Assembly (NCBI RefSeq): GCF_012999535.1
Contig: NZ_JABBWV010000008.1
Coordinates: 124,001 to 188,000, forward strand
DNA from: Microbispora sp. H11081
Lineage (GTDB): Bacteria; Actinomycetota; Actinomycetes; Streptosporangiales; Streptosporangiaceae
Length of the DNA stretch: 64,000 nt
Direction: 5' to 3'
The notes under the pieces: model-generated
The model's database searches: none
What the model saw: only the letters and a program-made list of their open reading frames with translations
What the model was told of the DNA's origin: nothing
In this document: piece after piece, positions 8,860 through 16,857 of the stretch
Layout: each line of letters starts with the position of its first letter
Numbering within the stretch: the stretch's first letter is position 1
Made by a program: the position numbers and the translations under genes

Positions 8860-9801
8860 TCAGGAGGCCCGGCCGAGCGTCTCGATGGCACCGATCATGA
8901 GGTCCCAGAACCGGTCCCGGTCAAGACCGATCCCGACGTTCGCGTTGGGCTCCCAGTCCATGCGGCGGTGCAGGTCGGCCACCGTCGCCCCCCGCGTGTG
9001 CGGCCCGTCCAGCTCGATGCGCAGGCCCACCCGCTCGTACGTCATGACCGTGGGGTCGATCAGGTACGCCACCGTGATCGGGTCGTGCAGCGGCGGGGCG
9101 GGGAACCCCCAGGTCTCGTGGTAGGTGGAGCCGAAGAACGTCAGCAGTTCCACGCAGATCCGGGCGAGCGGGGTGCCGAGCGCCTCGATCCTGGCGAGCA
9201 CGTCGGCGGTCACCAGGGCCTGGTGGCTGACGTTGAGCCCGACCCATGTCGTCGGCACGCCGCTGTCCAGCACCTCCGCCGCCGCCTCCGGGTCGGCGTA
9301 CACGTTGAACTCCGCGTACGGCGTGTGGTTACCGCGATCCGTGGAGCCTCCCATGATCACGATTTCCCTGATCCGCTCACGGTCACCGGGATGACGGCGG
9401 AGCAGCGTGGCGATGTTCGTCAGCGGGCCGATGGCCACCACGGTCACCGGCTCCGCGGCGGCGGCCAGCGTGTCGTGGATGAGGTCGACGCCGTGGCGGG
9501 CGTCGAGCGGAACGTCCGGCTCCCCGAACGCCGGGCCGTCCAGGCCGCTCTCCCCGTGCACGTAGTCGCCGATCTCCAGCGGCGCCGTCAGCGGCCGGTC
9601 GCAGCCCGCCGCGACCGGCACGCCGGTGACGCCGGCGAGGCTCAGCATCCGGCGGGCGTTGAGCGCGGTCTTCTCCACCGTCTGGTTTCCCGCGACCGTC
9701 GTGACCGCGCGCAGGTCGATGGCCGGGCTGGCGACCGCGAGCAGGATGGCCATGGCGTCGTCGTGTCCGGGGTCGCAGTCGAGGATCACCGGGATCGGCA
9801 T
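8860..9801 (-). CDS. Inosine/uridine-preferring nucleoside hydrolase
   Basis: The 313-residue protein starts at ATG 9801, giving the canonical N-terminus with the calcium-binding motif DCDPGHDDA at residues 8-16. AAGGAG lies 7 bases upstream, inside the end of the preceding gene, so the genes are translationally coupled. Other family blocks are VTTVAGNQTVEKT, VVAIGPLTNIATLL and IVIMGGSTDRGN. The C-terminal HDPITVAYLIDP carries the last calcium ligand Asp. Family members split ribonucleosides to ribose and base. With ribokinase downstream, it should feed ribose into central metabolism. Base preference cannot be read from sequence. Confidence 0.92.
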   Translation of the reverse strand: MPIPVILDCDPGHDDAMAILLAVASPAIDLRAVTTVAGNQTVEKTALNARRMLSLAGVTGVPVAAGCDRPLTAPLEIGDYVHGESGLDGPAFGEPDVPLDARHGVDLIHDTLAAAAEPVTVVAIGPLTNIATLLRRHPGDRERIREIVIMGGSTDRGNHTPYAEFNVYADPEAAAEVLDSGVPTTWVGLNVSHQALVTADVLARIEALGTPLARICVELLTFFGSTYHETWGFPAPPLHDPITVAYLIDPTVMTYERVGLRIELDGPHTRGATVADLHRRMDWEPNANVGIGLDRDRFWDLMIGAIETLGRAS

Positions 9802-9802
9802 G

Positions 9803-10552
9803 TCACAGCTCCTTCGCGAGCCAGCGGACCGCCCGCGTGAACAGCGTGCGGTAGCCGTCCCAGGAGACGAACTCATCCGGGCACCAGTGGGGCGCGATGT
9901 CTGAGGCCCAGGCCAGCGTGCGGCCCGCCCCGGCCTGCCGTACGGCGAGCAGGGGGTCGCCCCCGACGGTCGCGAGCAGCGTCGCGTCGTCCGGCAGCGT
10001 GAAGCGGTTGTAGCCGAGCAGGTCTGGCCACTGGGCGGGGAGCCCGGTCACGATGGGGTGCGCGTCGTCGGCGAGCAGGCCGGGCACACCCTGCGGGGTC
10101 TCGACGCGGTCGTCGTGGCGGGAGATCCGGGCGGGCAGCACCCGCTCGACCGCCGTGCCGGCGAACGCCGCCTTGGCCTCGAAGCCCTGGAAGCTCAGGT
10201 AGCCCCCGGCCATCGCGAGGCCGCCGCCCTGCTCCACCCAGTCGGCCAGCAGGTCGATTCGGTTGACGGTCTTCTCGCTGGCGAGCCAGGTGGCGGGGTG
10301 CAGCAGGATGCTGTTGGCCCCGATGTCGGAGAGCACGACCACGTCGTAGGCGGCCAGCGCCTCGGGCGTGCCGGGGAACAACGCGGGCACGTCGTGCGCG
10401 GGCAGGTGGTCGACCTCGATGCCGTCGGCGGCGAGCACGCCCCGCAGGGGTTCGATTCCGGTGTGGTACGTCGTCGAGGTGAACGCGTCGAAGCCCTTGT
10501 AATGGGTCGACACGCTCACCCACGATTCACCTGCGACGAGCACGCGGGTCAT
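9803..10552 (-). CDS. Glutamine-amidotransferase-like (class I GATase fold) protein
   Basis: A 249-residue protein with the flavodoxin-like class I GATase fold: VLVAGESWVS, DVVVLSDIGANSILL, VEQGGGLAMAGGYLSF, and a late TLAWASDIAPHWCP. It matches the type annotated as putative glutamine amidotransferase or cytoplasmic trehalose-utilisation-like protein in sugar operons. A usual GxCxG nucleophile-elbow cysteine is not seen; GGYLS occupies that place, so true glutaminase activity is doubtful. It lies between the phosphotriesterase-like and nucleoside hydrolase genes, and its stop falls one base before the next ATG. It probably acts on the same imported compound. Confidence 0.75.
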   Translation of the reverse strand: MTRVLVAGESWVSVSTHYKGFDAFTSTTYHTGIEPLRGVLAADGIEVDHLPAHDVPALFPGTPEALAAYDVVVLSDIGANSILLHPATWLASEKTVNRIDLLADWVEQGGGLAMAGGYLSFQGFEAKAAFAGTAVERVLPARISRHDDRVETPQGVPGLLADDAHPIVTGLPAQWPDLLGYNRFTLPDDATLLATVGGDPLLAVRQAGAGRTLAWASDIAPHWCPDEFVSWDGYRTLFTRAVRWLAKEL

Positions 10553-10579
10553 GAGACTTCTCCTTCTCTGTCTGTCTGG

Positions 10580-11638
10580 TCAGTGGCCGCGAGCGGCGGC
10601 GAGGAAGATCTCGCGCGGGTTGTCCGCGAGCAGGCGGGTGGTGTCGCCCGAGGTCAGCCCGTGCCGGTGCAGGCGCGGGACGAAGTGGGTCAGGATGTGG
10701 GCGTAGCCGGTGCCGCCGTAGCGGACGAGCATGGTCTTCAGGAACACGTCCTGGGAGAGCAGCACCCGGTGCCCCAGCCCGGCGCGGACCAGCCAGGCCA
10801 CCGAGGCGGCGTTCTCCTCGTCGCACGGGGACTGGCCCTCGCCCGGATAGAGGTAGTCCATGCCGCACATGTCGTAACCGAGGTAGGCGCCGCGCAGGGC
10901 GAGGGACACCTGGTAGTCGCGGTCGGCCCCGCTGGGGTTCAGGTGCGAGAGCACGGTGCCCGCGAGCAGGCCGCCCTCCTCCGCGACGACGTCGAGGACG
11001 CGGTGACCGTGCCGCACCCAGCCGGGAAGGTGGACCGACAGCGGCACGCCGGTGCGGGCCTGCGCCCGGGCCGCGCCGCGCAGCACCTTCTCCTCCTCGG
11101 CGGTGAAGTCCGGCGAGACGCCGATCTCGCCGATCACCCCGGCGCGGACGCCGTCCACGCCCTCGGTGAGGTCGCGCTCGATCTCGTCGGCGACGTCCGC
11201 CGCCGTCATCGAGCGGACCCGGGCCGGATGGGTTCGCTCCAGGTAGAAGCCGCAGCCCATGACGACGTTCAGCCCGGTGGCGCGGGCGATCGCGACCAGT
11301 TCGGCGGGCGCTCGCCCGATCCCCTCCGGGGTCACTTCGAGCAGTGTGCGCCCGCCGCGCCCGGCAAACCTGCGCACCTCCTCAATCGCGGTCTCGGTGT
11401 CGTCGAGCGACACGTTGTCGCGGGAGAGGTAGGGGTCGTTGCGGAGCCTGCCGAGGAACTCCATCCGCACGGGTTCGCGGGCGATCAGCTCGCCCTCGGC
11501 GTCGCCCCGCGGCGCGGGGTGCCAGGCGAGCGCGCCGTCGTTGCGCAGGTGCTCGTGGCAGAGCGTGATCCCGAGGTCGTCGGGTGACACCGGTCCGAGC
11601 ACGGTCGTCACGGCCGGCCGCCCGGCTGGGGACGTCAT
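10580..11638 (-). CDS. Phosphotriesterase-family metal hydrolase
   Basis: The 352-residue protein starts at ATG 11638, whose ATGA overlaps the permease stop. It is an amidohydrolase-type TIM barrel with the metal pair His28/His30 in LCHEHL. Later family blocks are LLEVTPEGIGR, GVSPDFTAEEEKVLRGA, GVPLSVHLPG, VLSHLNPSG, LGYDMCGMDY and LLSQDVFLKTML, with the C-terminal metal Asp in SQD. The usual bridging residue falls in the IGEIGVS segment, where Glu takes the place of a carboxylated Lys. Relatives are lactonases and other hydrolases of sugar-related esters. True organophosphate activity is not implied. Confidence 0.85.
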   Translation of the reverse strand: MTSPAGRPAVTTVLGPVSPDDLGITLCHEHLRNDGALAWHPAPRGDAEGELIAREPVRMEFLGRLRNDPYLSRDNVSLDDTETAIEEVRRFAGRGGRTLLEVTPEGIGRAPAELVAIARATGLNVVMGCGFYLERTHPARVRSMTAADVADEIERDLTEGVDGVRAGVIGEIGVSPDFTAEEEKVLRGAARAQARTGVPLSVHLPGWVRHGHRVLDVVAEEGGLLAGTVLSHLNPSGADRDYQVSLALRGAYLGYDMCGMDYLYPGEGQSPCDEENAASVAWLVRAGLGHRVLLSQDVFLKTMLVRYGGTGYAHILTHFVPRLHRHGLTSGDTTRLLADNPREIFLAAARGH

Positions 11639-12636
11639 TTTCTTACGGCTCCGAACTTCGCCCACACCTTGCTGTTGGAGAAGATGGCCAGCAGCAGGAT
11701 GGCGCCCTGGACGATCTGCACGTAGAACGGCGAGACGTGCAACAGCACGAGGCCGTTGGCGATCACGCCGAGCGTGAGCGCGCCGAGGATCGTCCCGAGC
11801 ATGCTCGCCCGGCCGCCGAAGAGGCTGGTGCCGCCGAGCACGACGGCCGTGATGACCTCGAGCTCGAAGCCGGAGCCCGCGTTGGACGAGCCCGAGCTGA
11901 GGCGGGTGGCGATCAGCACGCCCGCGATCGCCGCCGCCACACCGGTCAGCACGTAGACGGTCAGCCCGACCTTCCGCGTGTTCACGCCGGCGCGGCGCAG
12001 CGACTCGCCGTTGGAGCCGAGACCGATGACGTAGCGGCCGAACGGCGTACGGGTGAGCACGAGCCAGCCGATCAGCGCGACGACCACGGCGATGACGGCG
12101 GGGACGGGCACCCCGGCGATGCGGCCCTGGCCGATCTGGACGATCCAGAGGTCTCCGTCGATTGGGGTCGAGTAGCCCTCCGTCGCCCGCAGCGCCGTGC
12201 CCCGCATGATCGACAGCATCGCCAGCGTGACGATGAACGGCGGGATGCCCTGGTAGGAGGAGAACCACCCGTTGATGAACCCGATCAGGGCGCCGAGCGC
12301 GAGGATCGCGACCAGGGCGAGGGTGGGGTCCCACCCGTGCTGCAGCACGATCGCGAGCAGCGAACCCGTCAGCGCGACCGTGGAGCCGACCGACAGGTCG
12401 ATGCCGGACGTGCTGATCACGAAGGTCATCGCGGTCGCGACGACCAGCGTGGGGGCGATCTGCCGCAGCAGGTTGAGCAGGTTGCCCGTCGTGGCGAACC
12501 GGTCCGCGGAGAACGCGAAGAAGACGAGCAGGACCACCAGCACGACCGCGATCGCGATGGTCTGCGCGTGCCGGCCGATGTGGGCGTTGGCCCTGGCCGA
12601 CCTGGTGGTGACGACCCGCTGACTGGTGACGGTCAC
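11635..12636 (-). CDS. Sugar ABC transporter permease (RbsC/FrcC type)
   Basis: A 333-residue membrane protein beginning at GTG 12636, whose GTGA overlaps the ATPase stop. It has about eight to ten hydrophobic segments. The BPD_transp_2 signatures are TFVISTSGIDLSVGSTVAL near the N-terminus and GFINGWFSSYQGIPPFIVT. VITAVVLGGTSLFGGRASML is the EAA-like cytoplasmic loop. It would form the membrane channel, probably as a homodimer, with the adjacent ATPase and the binding lipoprotein. No second permease is encoded, as in ribose and fructose systems. Confidence 0.93.
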   Translation of the reverse strand: MTVTSQRVVTTRSARANAHIGRHAQTIAIAVVLVVLLVFFAFSADRFATTGNLLNLLRQIAPTLVVATAMTFVISTSGIDLSVGSTVALTGSLLAIVLQHGWDPTLALVAILALGALIGFINGWFSSYQGIPPFIVTLAMLSIMRGTALRATEGYSTPIDGDLWIVQIGQGRIAGVPVPAVIAVVVALIGWLVLTRTPFGRYVIGLGSNGESLRRAGVNTRKVGLTVYVLTGVAAAIAGVLIATRLSSGSSNAGSGFELEVITAVVLGGTSLFGGRASMLGTILGALTLGVIANGLVLLHVSPFYVQIVQGAILLLAIFSNSKVWAKFGAVRK

Positions 12637-13412
12637 CGTCGCCTCCCCTCCTTCTCTTCCTCGTCGTGGGCGACGATCTCGGACACGAGCCGTTCGAGGC
12701 TGGTGTTCCTGGCGTCCAGGTCGGCCCTGAGCGTGCCCTCGTACATGACGCACAGCCGGTCGCAGACCCGGAAGAGGTCCTGGAGGCGGTGCGTGATGAG
12801 GATCACCGACACGCCCTGGTCCGAGACCGTCTTGATCAGTTCGAGGACGGTCTCGACCTCGGCGACGGCGAGCGCCGCCGTCGGCTCGTCGAGGATGAGC
12901 AGCTTGGGCCCGAAGGTGACCGCGCGGGCGATGGCGACCGCCTGCCGCTGGCCGCCGGACAGCCCGCCGACGGGGATGTCCGTCAGCGGGATCCGGATGT
13001 TCAACGCGTCCAGGTGGCGGCGGGCGTCCGCGTGCATCTTGCGCACGTCGAGCAGCATGCCGCCGCCCTTGCGCGGCTCCCTGCCGAGGAACAGGTTCCC
13101 GGCCACGTCGATGTCGTCGCAGAGCGCGAGGTCCTGGTAGACCATCTCGATGCCCAGTTCGCGGGCGTCCTTGGGAGTGGCGAAGGAGACCGGCCGTCCG
13201 TCGAAGACGATCTCGCCGGAGTCCGGCACGACGGCGCCGGCCAGCACCTTCATGAGGGTGGACTTGCCGGCCGCGTTGTCGCCGACGAGCCCCACCACCT
13301 CTCCAGGGCCGACGCGCAGGGTCACACCGCGCAGCGCGTCGACCATTCCGTAGCGTTTGCGGATGTCGCGCATGACCACCCGATCAACGCGACCCGCCTT
13401 CTCCTCGGTCAT
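12633..13412 (-). CDS. Sugar ABC transporter ATP-binding protein
   Basis: A single-domain, 259-residue ATPase, unlike the duplicated 500-residue RbsA/XylG type; it resembles FrcA-style subunits. Walker A is GDNAAGKST at residues 44-52. The signature motif is LSGGQRQAVAIA, Walker B is LLILDEPTAAL and the switch is ITHR. The Ala in the fifth Walker A position (GDNAAGKST) replaces the more usual Gly but leaves the Gly-Lys core. Start ATG 13412 is preceded by AAGGGA. It lies 17 bases after the binding-protein gene and overlaps the permease by four bases. Confidence 0.93.
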   Translation of the reverse strand: MTEEKAGRVDRVVMRDIRKRYGMVDALRGVTLRVGPGEVVGLVGDNAAGKSTLMKVLAGAVVPDSGEIVFDGRPVSFATPKDARELGIEMVYQDLALCDDIDVAGNLFLGREPRKGGGMLLDVRKMHADARRHLDALNIRIPLTDIPVGGLSGGQRQAVAIARAVTFGPKLLILDEPTAALAVAEVETVLELIKTVSDQGVSVILITHRLQDLFRVCDRLCVMYEGTLRADLDARNTSLERLVSEIVAHDEEEKEGRRR

Positions 13413-13429
13413 GCGAGTCCCTTCGCCGC

Positions 13430-14410
13430 TCACTTGAACGTGGCGCGATACGAGTCGACGTTGTCCTTGGTCACGATCGTCACGGGCACGTCGATGTTCT
13501 TCTTCGCCTGGGCGCCGTCGATCAGGGCCTTGGCCTCCTTGACGGCCTCGTAGCCCTCGGTCTTCGGGTCCTGCTGGATCACGCCGGCGACGAACCCCTC
13601 GTCGATGCCGTTGATGGCCTCCTTGGTCAGGTCCCAGCCGAAGACCTTGACCCGGTCGGCCGCGTTCTGCGACTTCACGGCGGCGACCGTGCCGAGCAGG
13701 GCCGGCTCGCCCGTGGCGTACACGATGTTCATGTCGGCGCGGGAGGTGAGCAGGTTCTCCGCGGCCGTCATCGCGGCCTCCTGCTTGTTCTGCCCGTCGA
13801 CGGTCTGCACGATCTTCGCGCCCGCGCCCTCGACGGTCTTGACGAAGTCGTCCTTGCGGATGTTCTGGATGAAGGAGTTGAGCGCGCCCACCACGCCGAT
13901 CTTCGGCGCGGCCAGGCCCTGCGCCTGGGCCCACTTGTTGACGAAGTCGCCCGCCTGCTTGGCCGCGGCAGCGTTGTCCACGCCCACCTGCGTGTCCACG
14001 GAGGGCGAGTCGACGATCGCGTCGACGGTGACGACCTTCAGCCCCGCGTCCTTGGCGATCTTCACGGCGGGCTTGATGCCCTCGACGTCGATCGCGACCA
14101 CGATGACCGCGTCGAACTGCTGCTGGACGAAGTTGTCGATGGCCTCGTTCTGCTTGGCCGGGTCGTCGTTGGCGTTGAAGACGGTGAGGTCGACGTTCGC
14201 CTCCTTCGCCGCCTGCTGGGCGCCTGCGTTCATCTCGTTGAAGAAGATCGCCTGCTGGTTGATCTGGACGAGGCCGACGCGCGGCCGGTCTCCGCCGGAG
14301 TCTCCGGACGCGCCGGAGTCGTCCGAGCCGCCGCAGGCCGCCGCTAGGAGGCCGGTGGCCATGATCGTCGCCGCCGCTGTCAGGCGGATGAGTCGCGTGG
14401 ATCGCGCCAT
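13430..14410 (-). CDS. Periplasmic-type sugar-binding lipoprotein of ABC transporter
   Basis: A 326-residue type I (RbsB-like) substrate-binding protein. The lipobox LLAAAC places the lipidated Cys at residue 26 after a basic, hydrophobic leader. The mature protein shows PRVGLVQINQQAIFFNEMNA and NANDDPAKQNEAIDNFVQQ. The ligand region is FDAVIVVAIDVEGIKPAVK, with the conserved VDNAAAAKQAGDFV hinge and the late DRVKVFGWDLTKEAINGI. It is the first gene of the leftward operon, directly downstream of the LacI operator. The ligand is probably a furanose or nucleoside-like sugar, inferred from the hydrolase and kinase genes behind it. Confidence 0.92.
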   Translation of the reverse strand: MARSTRLIRLTAAATIMATGLLAAACGGSDDSGASGDSGGDRPRVGLVQINQQAIFFNEMNAGAQQAAKEANVDLTVFNANDDPAKQNEAIDNFVQQQFDAVIVVAIDVEGIKPAVKIAKDAGLKVVTVDAIVDSPSVDTQVGVDNAAAAKQAGDFVNKWAQAQGLAAPKIGVVGALNSFIQNIRKDDFVKTVEGAGAKIVQTVDGQNKQEAAMTAAENLLTSRADMNIVYATGEPALLGTVAAVKSQNAADRVKVFGWDLTKEAINGIDEGFVAGVIQQDPKTEGYEAVKEAKALIDGAQAKKNIDVPVTIVTKDNVDSYRATFK

Positions 14411-14450
14411 GAAGGTGAGCCTTTCGGGGGGAGCCGGCAGGGATGGACTG

Positions 14451-14472
14451 CTCGGGTAATCGATTACCCGAG
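14451..14472. promoter_or_regulatory. LacI-family operator O1 (perfect 22-bp palindrome)
   Basis: Each half reads CTCGGGTAATC and the dyad is perfect around the central CG. The core TAATCGATTA is typical of LacI-family sites. It lies between the predicted -10 box and the ATG of the binding-protein gene, so a bound repressor would cover the transcription start. Confidence 0.88.
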
Positions 14473-14480
14473 TTTCGGGC

Positions 14481-14510
14481 ATGCTAGTGCGACGGAAAAA
14501 GCACCGTCAA
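14481..14510 (-). promoter_or_regulatory. Promoter of the leftward sugar-uptake operon
   Basis: On the minus strand TTGACG (14510-14505) and TAGCAT (14486-14481) are separated by 18 bases. The O1 palindrome starts about 8 bases downstream, the expected place for repression. Confidence 0.65.
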
Positions 14511-14596
14511 GGTGCGGTTTCATCGCACAACCTCTATCGTTCCGTGTGATCTGGGCATCGCAAGAGCCTGCTAGGTCGATCGTTGACAAAGATCAA

Positions 14597-14612
14597 GGGA
14601 AATCGATTACAC
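14597..14612. promoter_or_regulatory. Second LacI operator O2 at the repressor's own start
   Basis: GGGAAATCGATTACAC matches the inner 16 bases of O1 (GGGTAATCGATTACCC) at 14 positions. It lies immediately before the lacI-type start codon. A perfect TTGACA at 14583-14588 lies 8 bases upstream of the site, so the repressor probably controls itself. Confidence 0.75.
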
Positions 14613-14613
14613 G

Positions 14614-15645
14614 ATGGGCGTGACGATTCACGACGTGGCGCGGGCGGCCGGGGTCTCCGTGGCATCGGCCTCCCGCGCGCTCTCGGGGCGGCGCAAGGTC
14701 ACGCCCGAGGTCGCGGAACGGGTGGCGCGTGCCGCCGCCGAGCTCGGCTACCAGGTGAACGCGGTCGCCAAGGCGCTGCGCGACCAGACCACCGGCACCA
14801 TCGGCATGGTCGTGCCGGGCATCGGCAACCCGTTCTTCACCACGATCGTCGAAGCCGTGGAGCGTGAGCTGCAGAACTCCGGCACGGACCTGCTGCTCTG
14901 CTCGTCCCGGTACGACCCCCAGGTCGAGGCGCGGAGGGTGGGAACCCTGCTGGCCCGGCGCGTGGACGGGCTGATCATCAGTCCCTGCGACATCGAGGCC
15001 AGCGTACCCGCGGTGCTGGACGCGGCCCGCCGGGTGCCCCTCGTGCAGCTCGACCGCCACATCGAGGGCGGCGCGGCCGACTGGGTCGGCGTGGACGACG
15101 AGGCCGGCGTGACCCTGGCGGTCGAGCACGTCATCGCGTGCGGGGCACGCTCGGTGGTCTTCGCCGGCAGCCGGCCGGTCAGCTCCTCCGCCCGGCTGCG
15201 GCTCAGCGGGTTCGAGCGCGCCGCGGCGCGGGCCGGGGTGGAGGTCCTGCCGCCGCTGCTGGGCGAGTTCACCCTGGAATGGGGCGGCGAGGCCGGGCGC
15301 AGGCTGCTCGACGCCGGCCAGCTGCCGGACGCGGTGGTCTGCGGGAACGACGAGATCGCCGTGGGCCTGGTGCGGTCGCTGCGTCTCGGCGGGGCGCGCG
15401 TCCCCGACGACGTGTCCGTGGTGGGGTTCGACGATGTGGGACACGCGACGATGTGCGACCCTCCGCTCAGCACGGTGCGCCAGCCGGTGGAGGAGATGGC
15501 CGCGGAGGCGGTGCGCCTGCTCGGCCAGGTCAAGGCCGCCGACCCGCGGCCCGCGCAGCGGATCGCGATCACACCCAAGCTCGTCGTACGGCAGACCAGC
15601 CGGCTGCCGGCGTCGCGGAGCGAGTCAGGGAGGGATTCCGGGTGA
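14614..15645 (+). CDS. LacI-family transcriptional repressor
   Basis: A 343-residue repressor. The helix-turn-helix is at the very N-terminus (VTIHDVARAAGVSVASASRA) with the hinge helix NAVAKALRDQTT following. It then has a periplasmic-binding-protein-like effector domain (TIGMVVPGIGNPFFTTIVEA, VDGLIISPCDIEA, VVCGNDEIAVGLVRSL, VVGFDDVGHATMCDPPLSTV). ATG 14614 has no close Shine-Dalgarno. GTG 14620, about 8 bases after a possible -10, would give a leaderless mRNA starting with the canonical VTIHDVA. It diverges from the sugar-uptake operon and almost certainly controls it through O1 and O2. Its stop overlaps the next gene by four bases. Confidence 0.93.
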   Translation: MGVTIHDVARAAGVSVASASRALSGRRKVTPEVAERVARAAAELGYQVNAVAKALRDQTTGTIGMVVPGIGNPFFTTIVEAVERELQNSGTDLLLCSSRYDPQVEARRVGTLLARRVDGLIISPCDIEASVPAVLDAARRVPLVQLDRHIEGGAADWVGVDDEAGVTLAVEHVIACGARSVVFAGSRPVSSSARLRLSGFERAAARAGVEVLPPLLGEFTLEWGGEAGRRLLDAGQLPDAVVCGNDEIAVGLVRSLRLGGARVPDDVSVVGFDDVGHATMCDPPLSTVRQPVEEMAAEAVRLLGQVKAADPRPAQRIAITPKLVVRQTSRLPASRSESGRDSG

Positions 15646-16730
15646 ACGAGGCGGTCGAGCTGACACGCGAGCTGATCAGGATCGACTCGGTGGGCGGGGG
15701 CGAGGCCGCGGTGGCCGAACCGCTCGCGAGACGACTGTCGGACGCCGGTTTCGTGGTGCGGCGGCACGATCACGCGCCCGGCCGCACCGGCCTGGTCGCC
15801 CGCTGGGGGACGGGCGAGCCGGTGACGCTGACCGGGCATCTCGACACGGTGCCGCTGGGCGGGCAGGCCTGGCGGCACGCGCCGCACGGCGCCGAGATCG
15901 ACGGCGACCGGCTGTACGGGCGTGGTTCCAGCGACATGAAGGCCGGTGTGGCCGCGCTGGTGGTCGCCGCCGAGCGGCATGCGCGCCGCGCCGGGGCGAA
16001 GGGCGCACTCGAGATCGTCCTCACGGCCGGTGAGGAGACCGGCTGCGAGGGCGCGGCCGGCATAGTGGCCGCGGGCCTGGTCGGCAGGTCGCGCGCGCTG
16101 CTGGTGGCCGAGCCGACCGGCAACCGGGTGCTGCTCGGGCACAAGGGCGCGCTCTGGCTGGAGGCAACCACGCGGGGCAGGACGGCGCACGGCTCGATGC
16201 CGCACCTCGGCGACAACGCGATCTACAAGCTCGCCCGCGTGATCGGCGCCGTCGAGCGGTTCGATCCCGGGGTGCCGGAACACCCCTCGCTCGGCCCGTC
16301 CACGGTGAACGTGGGGACGGTGCGCGGCGGGATCAACGTCAACTCCGTGCCCGACCTCGCCGCCGCGACCATCGACCTGCGCACCGTCGCGGGCCAGGAC
16401 CACGGACGGCTCCGCGAACGGCTGCGGGACGCGATCGGCGAGGAGGCGACCCTCGACGTGCTCGTGGACCTGCCCGCGATCTGGACCGAGCCGGACGACC
16501 CCTTCGTACAGGTTCTGGTCGGCGCGGGGGCGGGCGCGCCCGGCGACCGCCCTGCGGCCAGCTACTTCACCGACGCCTCGGTCCTCGCCACCGCCTGCGG
16601 CGGAGGGCCCACGGTCGTCTGCGGCCCCGGTGAGCCCGAACAGGCGCACGTCACCGACGAGTACTGCCTCGTCCACCGGATCGAGGAGGCCGTCGAGATC
16701 TACACCGCCGCCCTCGGGCGGTTCGCCTGA
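15642..16730 (+). CDS. M20-family zinc deacylase/peptidase (ArgE/DapE type)
   Basis: A 362-residue protein starting at GTG in a GTGA overlap with the repressor gene. The zinc ligands and catalytic residues are visible: His66 and Asp68 in TGHLDTVP, bridging Asp98 in GRGSSDMK, the Glu131/Glu132 pair in GEETG, and a late His in EQAHVTDEY. A dimerisation domain lies in the middle (ARTAHGSMPHLGDNAIYKL). Family members remove acyl groups from amino acids, such as acetylornithine or succinyl-diaminopimelate. Coupling to the LacI repressor suggests it belongs to the same catabolic regulon, where it may open an amide in the imported compound. Confidence 0.9.
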   Translation: MNEAVELTRELIRIDSVGGGEAAVAEPLARRLSDAGFVVRRHDHAPGRTGLVARWGTGEPVTLTGHLDTVPLGGQAWRHAPHGAEIDGDRLYGRGSSDMKAGVAALVVAAERHARRAGAKGALEIVLTAGEETGCEGAAGIVAAGLVGRSRALLVAEPTGNRVLLGHKGALWLEATTRGRTAHGSMPHLGDNAIYKLARVIGAVERFDPGVPEHPSLGPSTVNVGTVRGGINVNSVPDLAAATIDLRTVAGQDHGRLRERLRDAIGEEATLDVLVDLPAIWTEPDDPFVQVLVGAGAGAPGDRPAASYFTDASVLATACGGGPTVVCGPGEPEQAHVTDEYCLVHRIEEAVEIYTAALGRFA

Positions 16731-16857
16731 TCGTGTGACCGGCCGGGCGGCGTGGCCGGGACAGCCCCTGTCACGACCGTCCACCGCGGGCATCGGACGG
16801 TTATCGTCGGACTGTGGCAAGGCGATTATCGAACCGCCGGTGACCCGAGGAGGTCGC

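Noticed and set aside
9803..10552. True glutamine amidotransferase assignment
   Set aside because: No nucleophilic Cys elbow is visible; only the fold-level label is kept.
10580..11638. Organophosphate-degrading phosphotriesterase
   Set aside because: Operon context points to a sugar-related hydrolase or lactonase, and the family is broad.
11639..12334. N-terminal extension of the phosphotriesterase-like gene
   Set aside because: The extension is antisense-like in composition and overlaps the permease gene. ATG 11638 in an ATGA junction gives the normal N-terminus.
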